From: Acidothermaceae bacterium
GTDB lineage: Bacteria > Actinomycetota > Actinomycetes > Acidothermales > Acidothermaceae
DNA length: 13,782 nt
Reading direction: 5' to 3'
Assembly (NCBI GenBank): GCA_025925185.1
Contig: JAICLV010000056.1
Coordinates: forward strand, 1 to 13,782
The notes beneath the pieces are model-generated. The model was not told where the DNA came from, ran no database searches, and saw only the letters and a program-made list of their open reading frames with translations. A program made the translations under genes and the position numbers. This document shows, piece by piece, positions 1 to 6,082 of the stretch (the stretch's first letter is position 1; each line of letters opens with the position of its first letter).

Positions 1-692
1 AGACCAGCTGGCTCGAACCGGTGCCCGAGCGGCTGGTCGTCGCGGAGGGTGGCGACCCGGCCGAGACCGCGGTGGTGCGCGACTCCGTGCGGTTGGCGTT
101 CGTCGCCGCCCTGCAGCACCTTCCGCCACGCCAGCGGGCCGCGCTGATCTTGTGCGAGGTGCTGCAGTGGCAGGCCAGCGAGGTCGCGGAGCTGCTCGAG
201 ACCTCCGTGGCGTCGGTCAACAGCGCGTTGCAACGGGCCCGGGCCACGTTGCAGACCAGCAAGGCGACGACGGCCTCGTCGTCCGGGGCGTCGTTGAAAG
301 CCGCCGCGCTGAGCGCGGCCGACAAGGAGATGCTCGACCGTTACGTCAAGGCGTTCGAGGCGTACGACGTAACCGCGCTCACCGCGCTGATTCACGAAGA
401 TGCCACACAGTCGATGCCGCCCTACGACATGTGGCTCGCCGGGCGCGACGACGTCTTCGCTTGGTGGTTTGGCCCCGGTATTGGTTGCAAGGGCTCGCGG
501 GTCATCCCCGCTGAGTCGGCAAACGGCCTGCCGACGTTCGGGCAGTACAAGCCCAGCCCGAATGGGGGGTACGAGCCTTGGGCGCTGCAGGTGCTCGACG
601 TGCACGACGGAAAGGTCGGGGAGTTCACGTTCTTCCTCTCCACCGAGACGCTGTTCCCGCTGTTCGGCCTGCCACCGCGCCTCGGTGATTGA
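1..692 (+). CDS. ECF sigma-70 factor with SnoaL-like C-terminal domain (3' part only)
   Basis: The reading frame is already open at base 3 and reads TSWLEPVPE before the first GTG at 21, so the gene starts outside the window and the N-terminal half (region 2) is missing here. The visible 229 or so residues begin with sigma region 4: a helix rich in LPPRQRAALIL, then a helix-turn-helix (ASEVAELLETSVASVNSALQ) that would contact the -35 element. After a Ser/Ala linker comes a SnoaL/NTF2-like domain beginning LDRYVKAFEAYD and running to the stop. The WLEP(V)P segment before region 4 and the SnoaL tail match the SigG/TIGR02960-type group of ECF factors, whose tail is thought to tune activity in place of a classical anti-sigma factor (family knowledge, from memory). 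It converges on the STAS gene with only 6 nt between stop codons. The signal it answers cannot be told from sequence. Confidence 0.9.
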   Translation, partial: TSWLEPVPERLVVAEGGDPAETAVVRDSVRLAFVAALQHLPPRQRAALILCEVLQWQASEVAELLETSVASVNSALQRARATLQTSKATTASSSGASLKAAALSAADKEMLDRYVKAFEAYDVTALTALIHEDATQSMPPYDMWLAGRDDVFAWWFGPGIGCKGSRVIPAESANGLPTFGQYKPSPNGGYEPWALQVLDVHDGKVGEFTFFLSTETLFPLFGLPPRLGD

Positions 693-698
693 CGACGG

Positions 699-989
699 TC
701 ACTCGGGCAGCACGTCGGCGAGGCCCATCAGCACCACCACCTCGAGCAGCTCGGGCGACGCGTTGCGCAGGCGCACCCGGCAGCCGTTGCGGCTCGCGCC
801 CAGCTGCAGCCGGGCAAGAGCGTCGACCGTCACGGCGTCCGGCGCCACCCCGCTGACGTCGCAGTCCGCGACGCAACCGCGCTGACCCGAGAAAAGCCCA
901 CAGACACGGTCGCATAACCCCGGCAGGTCGGCGCGCTCGATCGGGCCCCGGACGGTGAAGGTGATAGCGCGCGGCGCTGGGGTGCTCAT
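699..989 (-). CDS. Small STAS-domain protein (anti-sigma antagonist-like)
   Basis: This 96-residue protein has the size and secondary-structure pattern of a single STAS domain: an N-terminal strand (ITFTVRG), a helix, a central strand leading into CDVSGV, a helix (VDALARLQLGASRNG), a strand (RVRLRNAS) and a C-terminal helix (ELLEVVVLMGLADVL). STAS proteins of this kind usually bind anti-sigma kinases or act as partner-switch adaptors in the cytosol. The serine expected after the DxSG strand in SpoIIAA-like antagonists (DSSGL motif) is not obvious; the equivalent stretch reads PDAVTVDAL. Phosphorylation-controlled switching is therefore doubtful. The gene lies tail to tail with the ECF sigma gene and 52 nt downstream of an LLM oxidoreductase on the same strand. 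A link to the neighbouring sigma factor is inference from position only. The ATG at 989 is preceded directly by a GAGG too close to serve as a normal ribosome site, so initiation is uncertain. Confidence 0.75.
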   Translation of the reverse strand: MSTPAPRAITFTVRGPIERADLPGLCDRVCGLFSGQRGCVADCDVSGVAPDAVTVDALARLQLGASRNGCRVRLRNASPELLEVVVLMGLADVLPE

Positions 990-1041
990 CCTCGGTAGGA
1001 CGTGCCAGCAGCACCGAACTCATCGCCGCCCGCCACCTGCT

Positions 1042-2028
1042 TTAGCTGAGCGCGGGGATCACCTTGCTGGCGAACAGGTCGAGACTTCCGCGGTCGTATG
1101 CCGCATCGACGAAGTAACCGATCGCGTAGGTCATGCCCATCGCTTGCAGGCCGGTCAGCCGTTCGATGATCTGGTCGGGTGTTCCGACGAGTGGCCCGGT
1201 CGCGAAACTGCGGGCCGTGCTGTCGGCCTTGGCGGCCGACGCGTACTGCTCGTAGTGCGACCTGATCCACGCGAGCTTGTCGGCGACGTCCTTCTCGGTT
1301 TCGCCGATCACGACGTTGAAGTTCGCCGACCTGACGATGGCGTCGAAGTCGGTGCCCACGTCGCGGCAATGACTGGCGAGCACCTCGGATTTGTGCTTGA
1401 AGACGTCGGGCGTGCCGTCGAGGTTGGCGTACTGCGCGTACTTGGCGACGGTGCGCAACGTCTTCTTCTCGCCGCCGCCGGCGATCCAGAGCGGGATTCC
1501 GCCGTCTTGCAGCGGAAGTGGCCGGCAGATCGCGCCGTCGACTTGGTAGTGCTTGCCGGAGAACGACGCGGTTCCCGTCGCCCAGAGCTGGCGCATGATT
1601 TGCACGCCCTCGTCGAGCATGTCGAGCCGGTCGCCAGCGCCGGGGAATCCGTATCCGTAGGCCCTCCACTCATGCTCGTACCAGCCGCCGCCGATGCCCA
1701 TCTCGGTGCGGCCGCCGGAGACGGCGTCGACCGTGGCGGCGACCTTCGCCAGGTAGGCCGGATTGCGGTAGCCCATGCACGTGCACATCTGGCCGAGCCG
1801 GATCCGCTCGGTGACGGCGCCGAACGCGGCCATCAGGCTCCACGCCTCGTGCGTCGCCTGGACGCTCGGCTCAGGAACCGTGTGGAAGTGGTCGTAGACC
1901 CACAGCGACTCCCACGGCCCGCGGTCGACCTCCTGAGCGAGGTCGCGCATCACCGGCCAGTGTCGCGCCGGGTCGATGCCCGCGAGGTCGAGCCGCCAGC
2001 CTTGAGGGAGGAAGAGTCCGAAGCGCAT
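1042..2028 (-). CDS. LLM class F420-dependent oxidoreductase (Rv1855c-like)
   Basis: This 328-residue protein is a luciferase-like (TIM-barrel) flavin/F420 enzyme, likely cytosolic, using reduced or oxidised F420 on an unknown substrate. It opens MRFGLFLPQGW and carries WVYDHFHTVP (residues 43-52), THEAWSLMAA, a GGGWYEHEWRAYGYGFPG loop near 113-130, GKHYQVDG near 158-165 and the LLM glycine loop WIAGGGEKKT near 181-190. These features resemble the M. tuberculosis Rv1855c family (from memory). The frame stays open far upstream, but that extension is arginine-rich shadow sequence overlapping the next gene; the ATG at 2028 gives the family's normal N-terminus. It lies 14 nt downstream of a second LLM gene on the same strand, so the two are probably cotranscribed. 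A TAGGGT hexamer 7 nt before the ATG could also drive a separate leaderless transcript. Substrate unknown. Confidence 0.92.
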   Translation of the reverse strand: MRFGLFLPQGWRLDLAGIDPARHWPVMRDLAQEVDRGPWESLWVYDHFHTVPEPSVQATHEAWSLMAAFGAVTERIRLGQMCTCMGYRNPAYLAKVAATVDAVSGGRTEMGIGGGWYEHEWRAYGYGFPGAGDRLDMLDEGVQIMRQLWATGTASFSGKHYQVDGAICRPLPLQDGGIPLWIAGGGEKKTLRTVAKYAQYANLDGTPDVFKHKSEVLASHCRDVGTDFDAIVRSANFNVVIGETEKDVADKLAWIRSHYEQYASAAKADSTARSFATGPLVGTPDQIIERLTGLQAMGMTYAIGYFVDAAYDRGSLDLFASKVIPALS

Positions 2029-2035
2029 GGCGCCA

Positions 2036-2041
2036 ACCCTA
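2036..2041 (-). promoter_or_regulatory. Candidate leaderless -10 element before the Rv1855c-like gene
   Basis: On the minus strand TAGGGT fits the actinobacterial TAnnnT -10 pattern and sits 7 nt before the ATG at 2028, so a transcript could begin at the start codon. It lies in the 14-nt gap between two LLM genes. The AGGG inside it could instead act as a weak ribosome-binding site 8 nt from the ATG. No -35 element is evident. Confidence 0.3.
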
Positions 2042-2042
2042 T

Positions 2043-2915
2043 TCACCAGGCGGCGACGGCGGGCACGACCTCCTTGCCGATGACCTCGAGCGGGCGCAGC
2101 GACGACACGTTCGCCACTTGACCGTGCGCTAAGGTGAAGCCGAGTTCGCTCAAGCCGCGCAGGTCGTTGACGATGCGCTCGACGTTCTCGCCGTGCTCGC
2201 CGACGTCGAAGTTGTAGAGCACGGTCTTCTCGATGTCGTCGTACGAGCGGCCCTCGGCCTCGCAGTGCGCGCGCAGCACCTCGAGCTTGTGCGGCACTTC
2301 CGCGCCGGCGAACAGGTTGCAGGCTTGCGCGTACTTCGCCACCAACCGCAGCGTCTTCTGCTCGCCACCGCCACCGATGAGGATCGGCGGATGCGGCTTC
2401 GTCAACGACTGCGGCGAATTCAGCGTGCGGCCCAGTTGATAATGCTTGCCGTCGAACGCGCTCTCGTCGTCCGACCACATCTGCAGGCAGATCTGCAGTG
2501 CCTCTTCAAGCCGCTCGAATCGCTCGGTGGTCGGCGGGAACGGCAGCCCGAGGCCGCGTGACTCGTCCTCGTTCCAGGCCGCGCCGATGCCGAGCCACGC
2601 CCGGCCGCCAGAGAGCACGTCGAGCGTCGTCACCATCTTCGCGAGCAAGCCCGGCGGCCGGTAGACGACACCGGTCACCATCGCGAGCAGCGAGACGCGA
2701 CTCGTGCGCGCGGCGAGAAAACCCAGCGTGGTGTAGGCCTCGAGCATCTCGTGCTCCGGCGGACCGATCACACCGATCTGCCACAGGTGGTCCATCACGG
2801 TGAGCATTTCGAAACCGGCTTCCTCGGCGCCCTGCGCGACGTCGGTTAGCTGGCTACCAAGTCGCGTAGCGCCTCCGGGCCAGGTGAAGTCGGGTATATG
2901 GATGCCGAGTTTCAT
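2043..2915 (-). CDS. LLM class F420-dependent oxidoreductase
   Basis: This 290-residue luciferase-like enzyme opens MKLGIHIPDFTWPGG. It carries VMDHLWQIG (40-48), PPEHEMLEAYTTLGFLA (52-68), LSGGRAWLGIGAAWNEDESR (101-120, the flavin/F420-loop region), GKHYQLG near 156-162 and the glycine loop LIGGGGEQKTLR near 179-190. The set is typical of actinobacterial F420-dependent LLM oxidoreductases; the substrate cannot be predicted. It is clearly paralogous to the next gene downstream: both have GKHYQ and a GGG-E-K-TLR-VAKYAQ block. The ATG at 2915 is supported by a GGAGG (plus-strand CCTCC, 2921-2925) 5 nt upstream. It is the first gene of a minus-strand LLM-LLM(-STAS) group. Two tandem paralogues suggest duplication followed by divergence, or two related steps; that is inference. 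Confidence 0.92.
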   Translation of the reverse strand: MKLGIHIPDFTWPGGATRLGSQLTDVAQGAEEAGFEMLTVMDHLWQIGVIGPPEHEMLEAYTTLGFLAARTSRVSLLAMVTGVVYRPPGLLAKMVTTLDVLSGGRAWLGIGAAWNEDESRGLGLPFPPTTERFERLEEALQICLQMWSDDESAFDGKHYQLGRTLNSPQSLTKPHPPILIGGGGEQKTLRLVAKYAQACNLFAGAEVPHKLEVLRAHCEAEGRSYDDIEKTVLYNFDVGEHGENVERIVNDLRGLSELGFTLAHGQVANVSSLRPLEVIGKEVVPAVAAW

Positions 2916-2920
2916 GACCG

Positions 2921-2952
2921 CCTCCGTCCCAACGCGCGTTCGATCGACCCTA
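2921..2952 (-). promoter_or_regulatory. Ribosome-binding site and possible -10 for the first LLM gene
   Basis: On the minus strand GGAGG (2925-2921) lies 5 nt before the ATG at 2915. Further upstream TAGGGT (2952-2947) fits a TAnnnT -10 and would give a leader of roughly 25 nt. It is the same hexamer as before the downstream LLM gene. No convincing -35 was found. Confidence 0.35.
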
Positions 2953-2991
2953 ATCCACGTCCATTTCGTCGAGGCAGCGCGTCTCCTCCGT

Positions 2992-3048
2992 CGAGTGAAG
3001 GTTTGCGCTGCAAAATTGGCGATTTAGACCGCCCAAACCCTTCACTCG
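2992..3048. repeat. 57-nt imperfect palindrome
   Basis: The outer arms CGAGTGAAGG (2992-3001) and CCTTCACTCG (3039-3048) pair perfectly. After a one-base bulge TTTG (3002-3005) pairs with CAAA (3034-3037), and inside these AAAT/ATTT (3013-3016 / 3022-3025) can pair around TGGCG. Nearly the whole element can fold into one hairpin. It sits between the LLM promoter region and the MFS remnant, and its right arm contains the stop codon of that remnant (3042-3044). It could be a terminator-like structure or a copy of a dispersed palindromic repeat; copy number cannot be judged from one window. Confidence 0.6.
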
Positions 3049-3460
3049 GCGAGCGGCAGTCGACGTGCAGCGCTGCCCGATAGCCGCAGCAAAATGCCGC
3101 TCGCGACCGCGGCCAAGACCGCGACGACGATCGCGAGCGTGACAGTAGCGATGAACAGCGTGGCGTCGGTGACAAGCACGCCGGTGCCGACCACGGGCAC
3201 GGTTAATCCGATGTAGGCGATGACGAAGAAGGTCGCGAGCACCTCGCCGCGGCGCTCGTCAGGCGCGCGCGTCCGAGCAGCGCGAAACCGACGAATCCCG
3301 CGATCGCCGCCGCCGCGAACGGCGCGCGCATCTGCGCCGGGACGCCGAGCGCTTGCGGCCTGAGCCCTTCACGCAGGCCCCCGGCGGTCCGGCCGACGGT
3401 GTCGGGCGCCGCCGCGACCAGCAGCGCCGGCAGCCAACGCGCCAGCCGGCGCGCTGATTC
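3042..3460 (-). pseudogene. Eroded MFS transporter remnant (frameshifted, internally deleted)
   Basis: Two minus-strand segments in different frames both look like parts of one MFS drug/sugar-type transporter. Segment A (about 3460-3260) reads ARWLPALLVAAAPDTVGR, then a loop with LRPQALGVPAQMRAPF, then the membrane helix AAAAIAGFVGFALLG, as in the central loop and following helix of actinobacterial MFS proteins. Segment B (about 3254-3042, one frame over) reads ERRGEVLATFFVIAYIGLTVP, then two further hydrophobic helices and a stop, as in the last helices of the same family. The part expected between them (roughly a hundred residues, several helices) is absent, and the frame changes at the junction near 3255-3275. 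The N-terminal half is also missing; its place is taken by the divergent stress-protein gene. I infer a decayed pseudogene. A live short membrane protein made from segment B alone (GTG at 3242, 66 residues) is possible but less likely. Confidence 0.65.
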
Positions 3461-3496
3461 CGCTTGGACGACGGCGCCGCGGGGAATGGCGTGTTC

Positions 3497-3985
3497 ATGG
3501 CGTTCGGTGATCCCACTCGACTCGATCCGATCAGCGCGGCTTGGAACACGGTCGCGAGCTATCCGACCTACGAGCAGGCGCAAGAGGCCGTCGACCTCCT
3601 CTCCGACCAGCAGTTCCCTGTCGAGCACCTCGACATCGTGGGTTGCGACCTGCGGTTGGTCGAGCGGGTCACCGGTCGCATGACGAAGGGCAGGGCGGCG
3701 GGCGCCGGCGCGGCGAGCGGTGCGTGGTTCGGCTTGTTCATCGGCCTGCTGGTCGGGTTGTTCACGACGGGGCCCACCTGGATCGGACTGATCGTCGGCG
3801 GTTTGGTCATCGGCGCGATCTGGGGCGCGGTCTTCGGCTACGTGGGCCACGCGGCGACCCGGGGGGCGCGCGACTTCTCGTCGCATCGGTCGTTTGTCGC
3901 AGCCCGGTACGACATCGTGGCAAGGGGCGGTCAGGCCGATGCCGCGCGCGACGTGCTGCGGCGGGCCGGTCTCTCGCTCGGCTAG
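3497..3985 (+). CDS. General stress protein 17M/YflT-like membrane protein
   Basis: This 162-residue protein has two parts. Residues 18-60 (VASYPTYEQAQEAVDLLSDQ, then HLDIVGCDLRLVERVTG) form the small alpha/beta domain seen in GSP17M/YflT-like proteins. Residues 65-118 are a glycine/alanine-rich double membrane segment (GAASGAWFGLFIGLLVGLF, then WIGLIVGGLVIGAIWGAVFG) of the glycine-zipper type. A short cytosolic tail follows (FVAARYDIVARGG, then an Arg-rich helix). Proteins of this build are common in actinobacteria and are linked to general stress; the biochemical role is unknown. ATG 3497 has GGGGA about 11 nt upstream; a GTG at 3491 is an in-frame alternative with closer spacing. The gene points away from the MFS remnant and converges on the aldo/keto reductase with a 19-nt gap. 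Confidence 0.85.
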   Translation: MAFGDPTRLDPISAAWNTVASYPTYEQAQEAVDLLSDQQFPVEHLDIVGCDLRLVERVTGRMTKGRAAGAGAASGAWFGLFIGLLVGLFTTGPTWIGLIVGGLVIGAIWGAVFGYVGHAATRGARDFSSHRSFVAARYDIVARGGQADAARDVLRRAGLSLG

Positions 3986-4004
3986 CCCGCCGGCCAGGGG
4001 TAGC

Positions 4005-5060
4005 TCACTTCTTCAGGTGCGGGCCCAGGACACTCAGGTCGGCCGGGCTGAGCCGGTCGCCGGACGTCTTCGCCTGGTGCCAGTGCGGATAAAGCAGCCG
4101 TTGCGCACTGACCTTGTCCAGCCGCGCCCTTTCGTCGTCCGACAAAACCAGGTCGGCGGCCTTGAGGTTGTCGGCGAGCTGCTCCTCGGTGCGTGCGCCG
4201 ACGATGACGGTCGTGACGCCGGGCCGGCCGAGCAGCCAGGCCAGCGCGACCTGGGCGGCGGAGGCGTCGTGCGCGGCGGCGATCTCGACGAGCGCGTCGA
4301 TGGTGTCGTACAGCTGGTCCTCGTCATGGATGGGCGGCTCGTCCCAGTCGCCGAGGTGCCGGCTGCCAGCCGGCGCGTCGACGCCGCGGCGGTACTTGCC
4401 CGAGAGCAGGCCGCCGGCGAGCGGGCTCCACACCAAGATGCCGAGGCCCTGGTCAATGGCGACGGGCACCAGCTCGTACTCGGCGTCACGCGACTGCAAG
4501 GAGTAGTAGATCTGCTGGCTGACGAACCGCGAAAATCCTTGCTGGCGTGAAATTCCGAGCGCCTTCATCAGCTGCCAGCCGGTGTAGTTCGACGCCCCGA
4601 TGTAGCGCACTTTGCCTGCTGACACCAGGTGGTCGAGGGCGGCGAGCGTCTCCTCGAGCGGCGTCTGGCCGTCCCACTCGTGCACCTGGTAGAGGTCGAT
4701 GTAGTCGGTCTGCAGGCGGCGCAGGCTGGCTTCGGCGGCCCGGATTATGTGGTGGCGCGAGAGCCCCGCGTCGTTCGGCCCGTCGCCCATCGGCATCCGG
4801 GCCTTGGTGGCGATCAGCACGTCCTCGCGCGCGATCGGCAGCGCCTTGGCGACGATCTCCTCTGAAAGCCCGCCGGAGTAGACGTCGGCGGTGTCGATGA
4901 GGTTGACGCCCGCGTCGAGCGCCATCGCGATTTGGCGCCGGGCGCCGTCGACGTCGATGGTGCCGACGTTGGCGGCCCAGCCGCGGCCGCCGAAGCCCAT
5001 CGTGCCGAGGGTCAACGTCGAGACCCGAAGGCCGCAGCCGCCGAGTTGGCGATACTCCAT
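4005..5060 (-). CDS. Aldo/keto reductase
   Basis: This 351-residue protein is a full-length NADPH-dependent aldo/keto reductase with a cytosolic TIM barrel. The catalytic tetrad is visible: D56 and Y61 in NLIDTADVY, K86 in IATKAR and H127 in YQVHEWD. The cofactor-binding end reads TVIVGARTEEQLADNLKA near 284-301. VRYIGASNYTGWQL (151-164) and VWSPLAGGLLSGKY (210-223) place it with the yeast-Gcy/YakC/IolS-like AKRs that act on small carbonyls or sugars; substrate unknown. ATG 5060 is preceded by AGGAG at 7-nt spacing, and this site lies across the end of the DUF389 gene, whose stop is 2 nt upstream. Translational coupling is therefore likely. An open frame continuing further upstream is only shadow sequence within DUF389. 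Confidence 0.93.
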   Translation of the reverse strand: MEYRQLGGCGLRVSTLTLGTMGFGGRGWAANVGTIDVDGARRQIAMALDAGVNLIDTADVYSGGLSEEIVAKALPIAREDVLIATKARMPMGDGPNDAGLSRHHIIRAAEASLRRLQTDYIDLYQVHEWDGQTPLEETLAALDHLVSAGKVRYIGASNYTGWQLMKALGISRQQGFSRFVSQQIYYSLQSRDAEYELVPVAIDQGLGILVWSPLAGGLLSGKYRRGVDAPAGSRHLGDWDEPPIHDEDQLYDTIDALVEIAAAHDASAAQVALAWLLGRPGVTTVIVGARTEEQLADNLKAADLVLSDDERARLDKVSAQRLLYPHWHQAKTSGDRLSPADLSVLGPHLKK

Positions 5061-5062
5061 GG

Positions 5063-6025
5063 TCACGCTCCTGTTCGTCGCCCCGACGTTATCGCGGCGC
5101 GGCGGATCGAAACACGCGACCACACGCTGTGCTGAACGACGAGCGTGAGCCACCCGGCGACCGCCATGCCGGCGATGTTCACCAGCAGTTGCAGACCGCT
5201 GCCGCGCACCTCGCCCCAGGCGCCGAAGACCAGGCCCAGCGCCACGTTTCCGGCGGCCGGCACCGTCGTGACCGAGATGAAGACGCCGGACAGGCCGCCG
5301 AGCCGCGCGGATGTCAGCGACAACACTCCTGCGGCACCCGCGATCACAGCGACCGTGATGCTCCACCTGTCGGGGCTGTAGATGAACGAGGTGCCAGGGC
5401 GATGACCGACGATGTCGGCGCGTTGGATCCAGCCCAGCGCACGCCCGATCAGCGACACGCACGTCGTCAGCAGGATCGCGCAGACGAACCCCAACACCAG
5501 CGTGCGTACGGCGAAGCGAAACAACGCTGGACGGCGCCGGACGAGCGCGACGCCGAGGGCGGCGATGGCGCCGAATTCAGGACCCAACACCATCGCCCCG
5601 ATGACCAAGATCTGTGAGTCGAGGACGATGGCGATGCTCGCGAGCAGCGTCGCGAGGGTCATGAACGTGAGGTACGTCCAGTTCAGCTCGGCGTCGCCGT
5701 ACGCGTTCTCCACGACTTCGGCCCACACCACGGCGTCGGAGCTGCTGCCCGGCGCGCGTCGTTCGGCCTGCAGCCCTTTCTCCGACAGCCAGGTTTGCAC
5801 CGGCTCGACGTGGATCGTGCCCTCGCCGGTGACACCGAGCGCGCGAATGATCTCGATGACGTCGTTCGCCGCCTCGCGCGGGATGTCGGCCAAGACGACG
5901 TCGCCCGCAGGACGCACCGACGCGCCCCGAAGAACGGCCAGCGCACTCACGTCAGGGTGCGAGCGCAACGTCTCCGTCACGTCGTTGGTCAGCTCGGACG
6001 GCGAGAAAACGCGCACATGCAGCAC
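5063..6025 (-). CDS. DUF389 family membrane protein
   Basis: This 320-residue protein has a soluble N-terminal domain (1-100) that opens [19 protein letters not shown], followed by about six membrane helices (near 115-136, 138-161, 168-194, 221-240, 246-270 and 278-298). The segment [20 protein letters not shown] (135-154) and a second, similar [18 protein letters not shown] stretch are hallmarks of the DUF389/TIGR00341 family, an internal repeat with conserved polar and proline breaks. The function is unknown, although the architecture suggests transport. The start is GTG 6025. There is no clear Shine-Dalgarno, but CAAGAT lies 6 nt upstream, a degenerate -10, so the gene may have its own leaderless start. 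GH65 ends 57 nt upstream on the same strand and the aldo/keto reductase starts 2 nt downstream, so readthrough from the sugar genes is also possible. Confidence 0.88.
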   Translation of the reverse strand: MLHVRVFSPSELTNDVTETLRSHPDVSALAVLRGASVRPAGDVVLADIPREAANDVIEIIRALGVTGEGTIHVEPVQTWLSEKGLQAERRAPGSSSDAVVWAEVVENAYGDAELNWTYLTFMTLATLLASIAIVLDSQILVIGAMVLGPEFGAIAALGVALVRRRPALFRFAVRTLVLGFVCAILLTTCVSLIGRALGWIQRADIVGHRPGTSFIYSPDRWSITVAVIAGAAGVLSLTSARLGGLSGVFISVTTVPAAGNVALGLVFGAWGEVRGSGLQLLVNIAGMAVAGWLTLVVQHSVWSRVSIRRAAITSGRRTGA

Positions 6026-6082
6026 GTCGCCATCTTGCCGACCACGGCTGGTCGAACGGATGAGGCGCGCTGGCGGCGACCG

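Noticed and set aside
955..2121. 388-codon plus-strand open frame across the LLM gene
   Set aside because: It is antisense to a well-supported LLM oxidoreductase; composition is Arg/Ala/Val-rich with no recognisable domain.
2029..2478. N-terminal extension of the Rv1855c-like LLM frame
   Set aside because: It overlaps the upstream LLM gene in another frame and is Arg-rich; the family N-terminus MRFGLFLPQGW begins at 2028.
3986..4004. Bidirectional terminator between the stress-protein and aldo/keto reductase genes
   Set aside because: Only a weak GCTA/TAGC pairing with mismatches is present; not enough for a call.
5061..5462. N-terminal extension of the aldo/keto reductase frame
   Set aside because: It overlaps DUF389 in another frame; ATG 5060 has a ribosome site and gives the normal AKR N-terminus.
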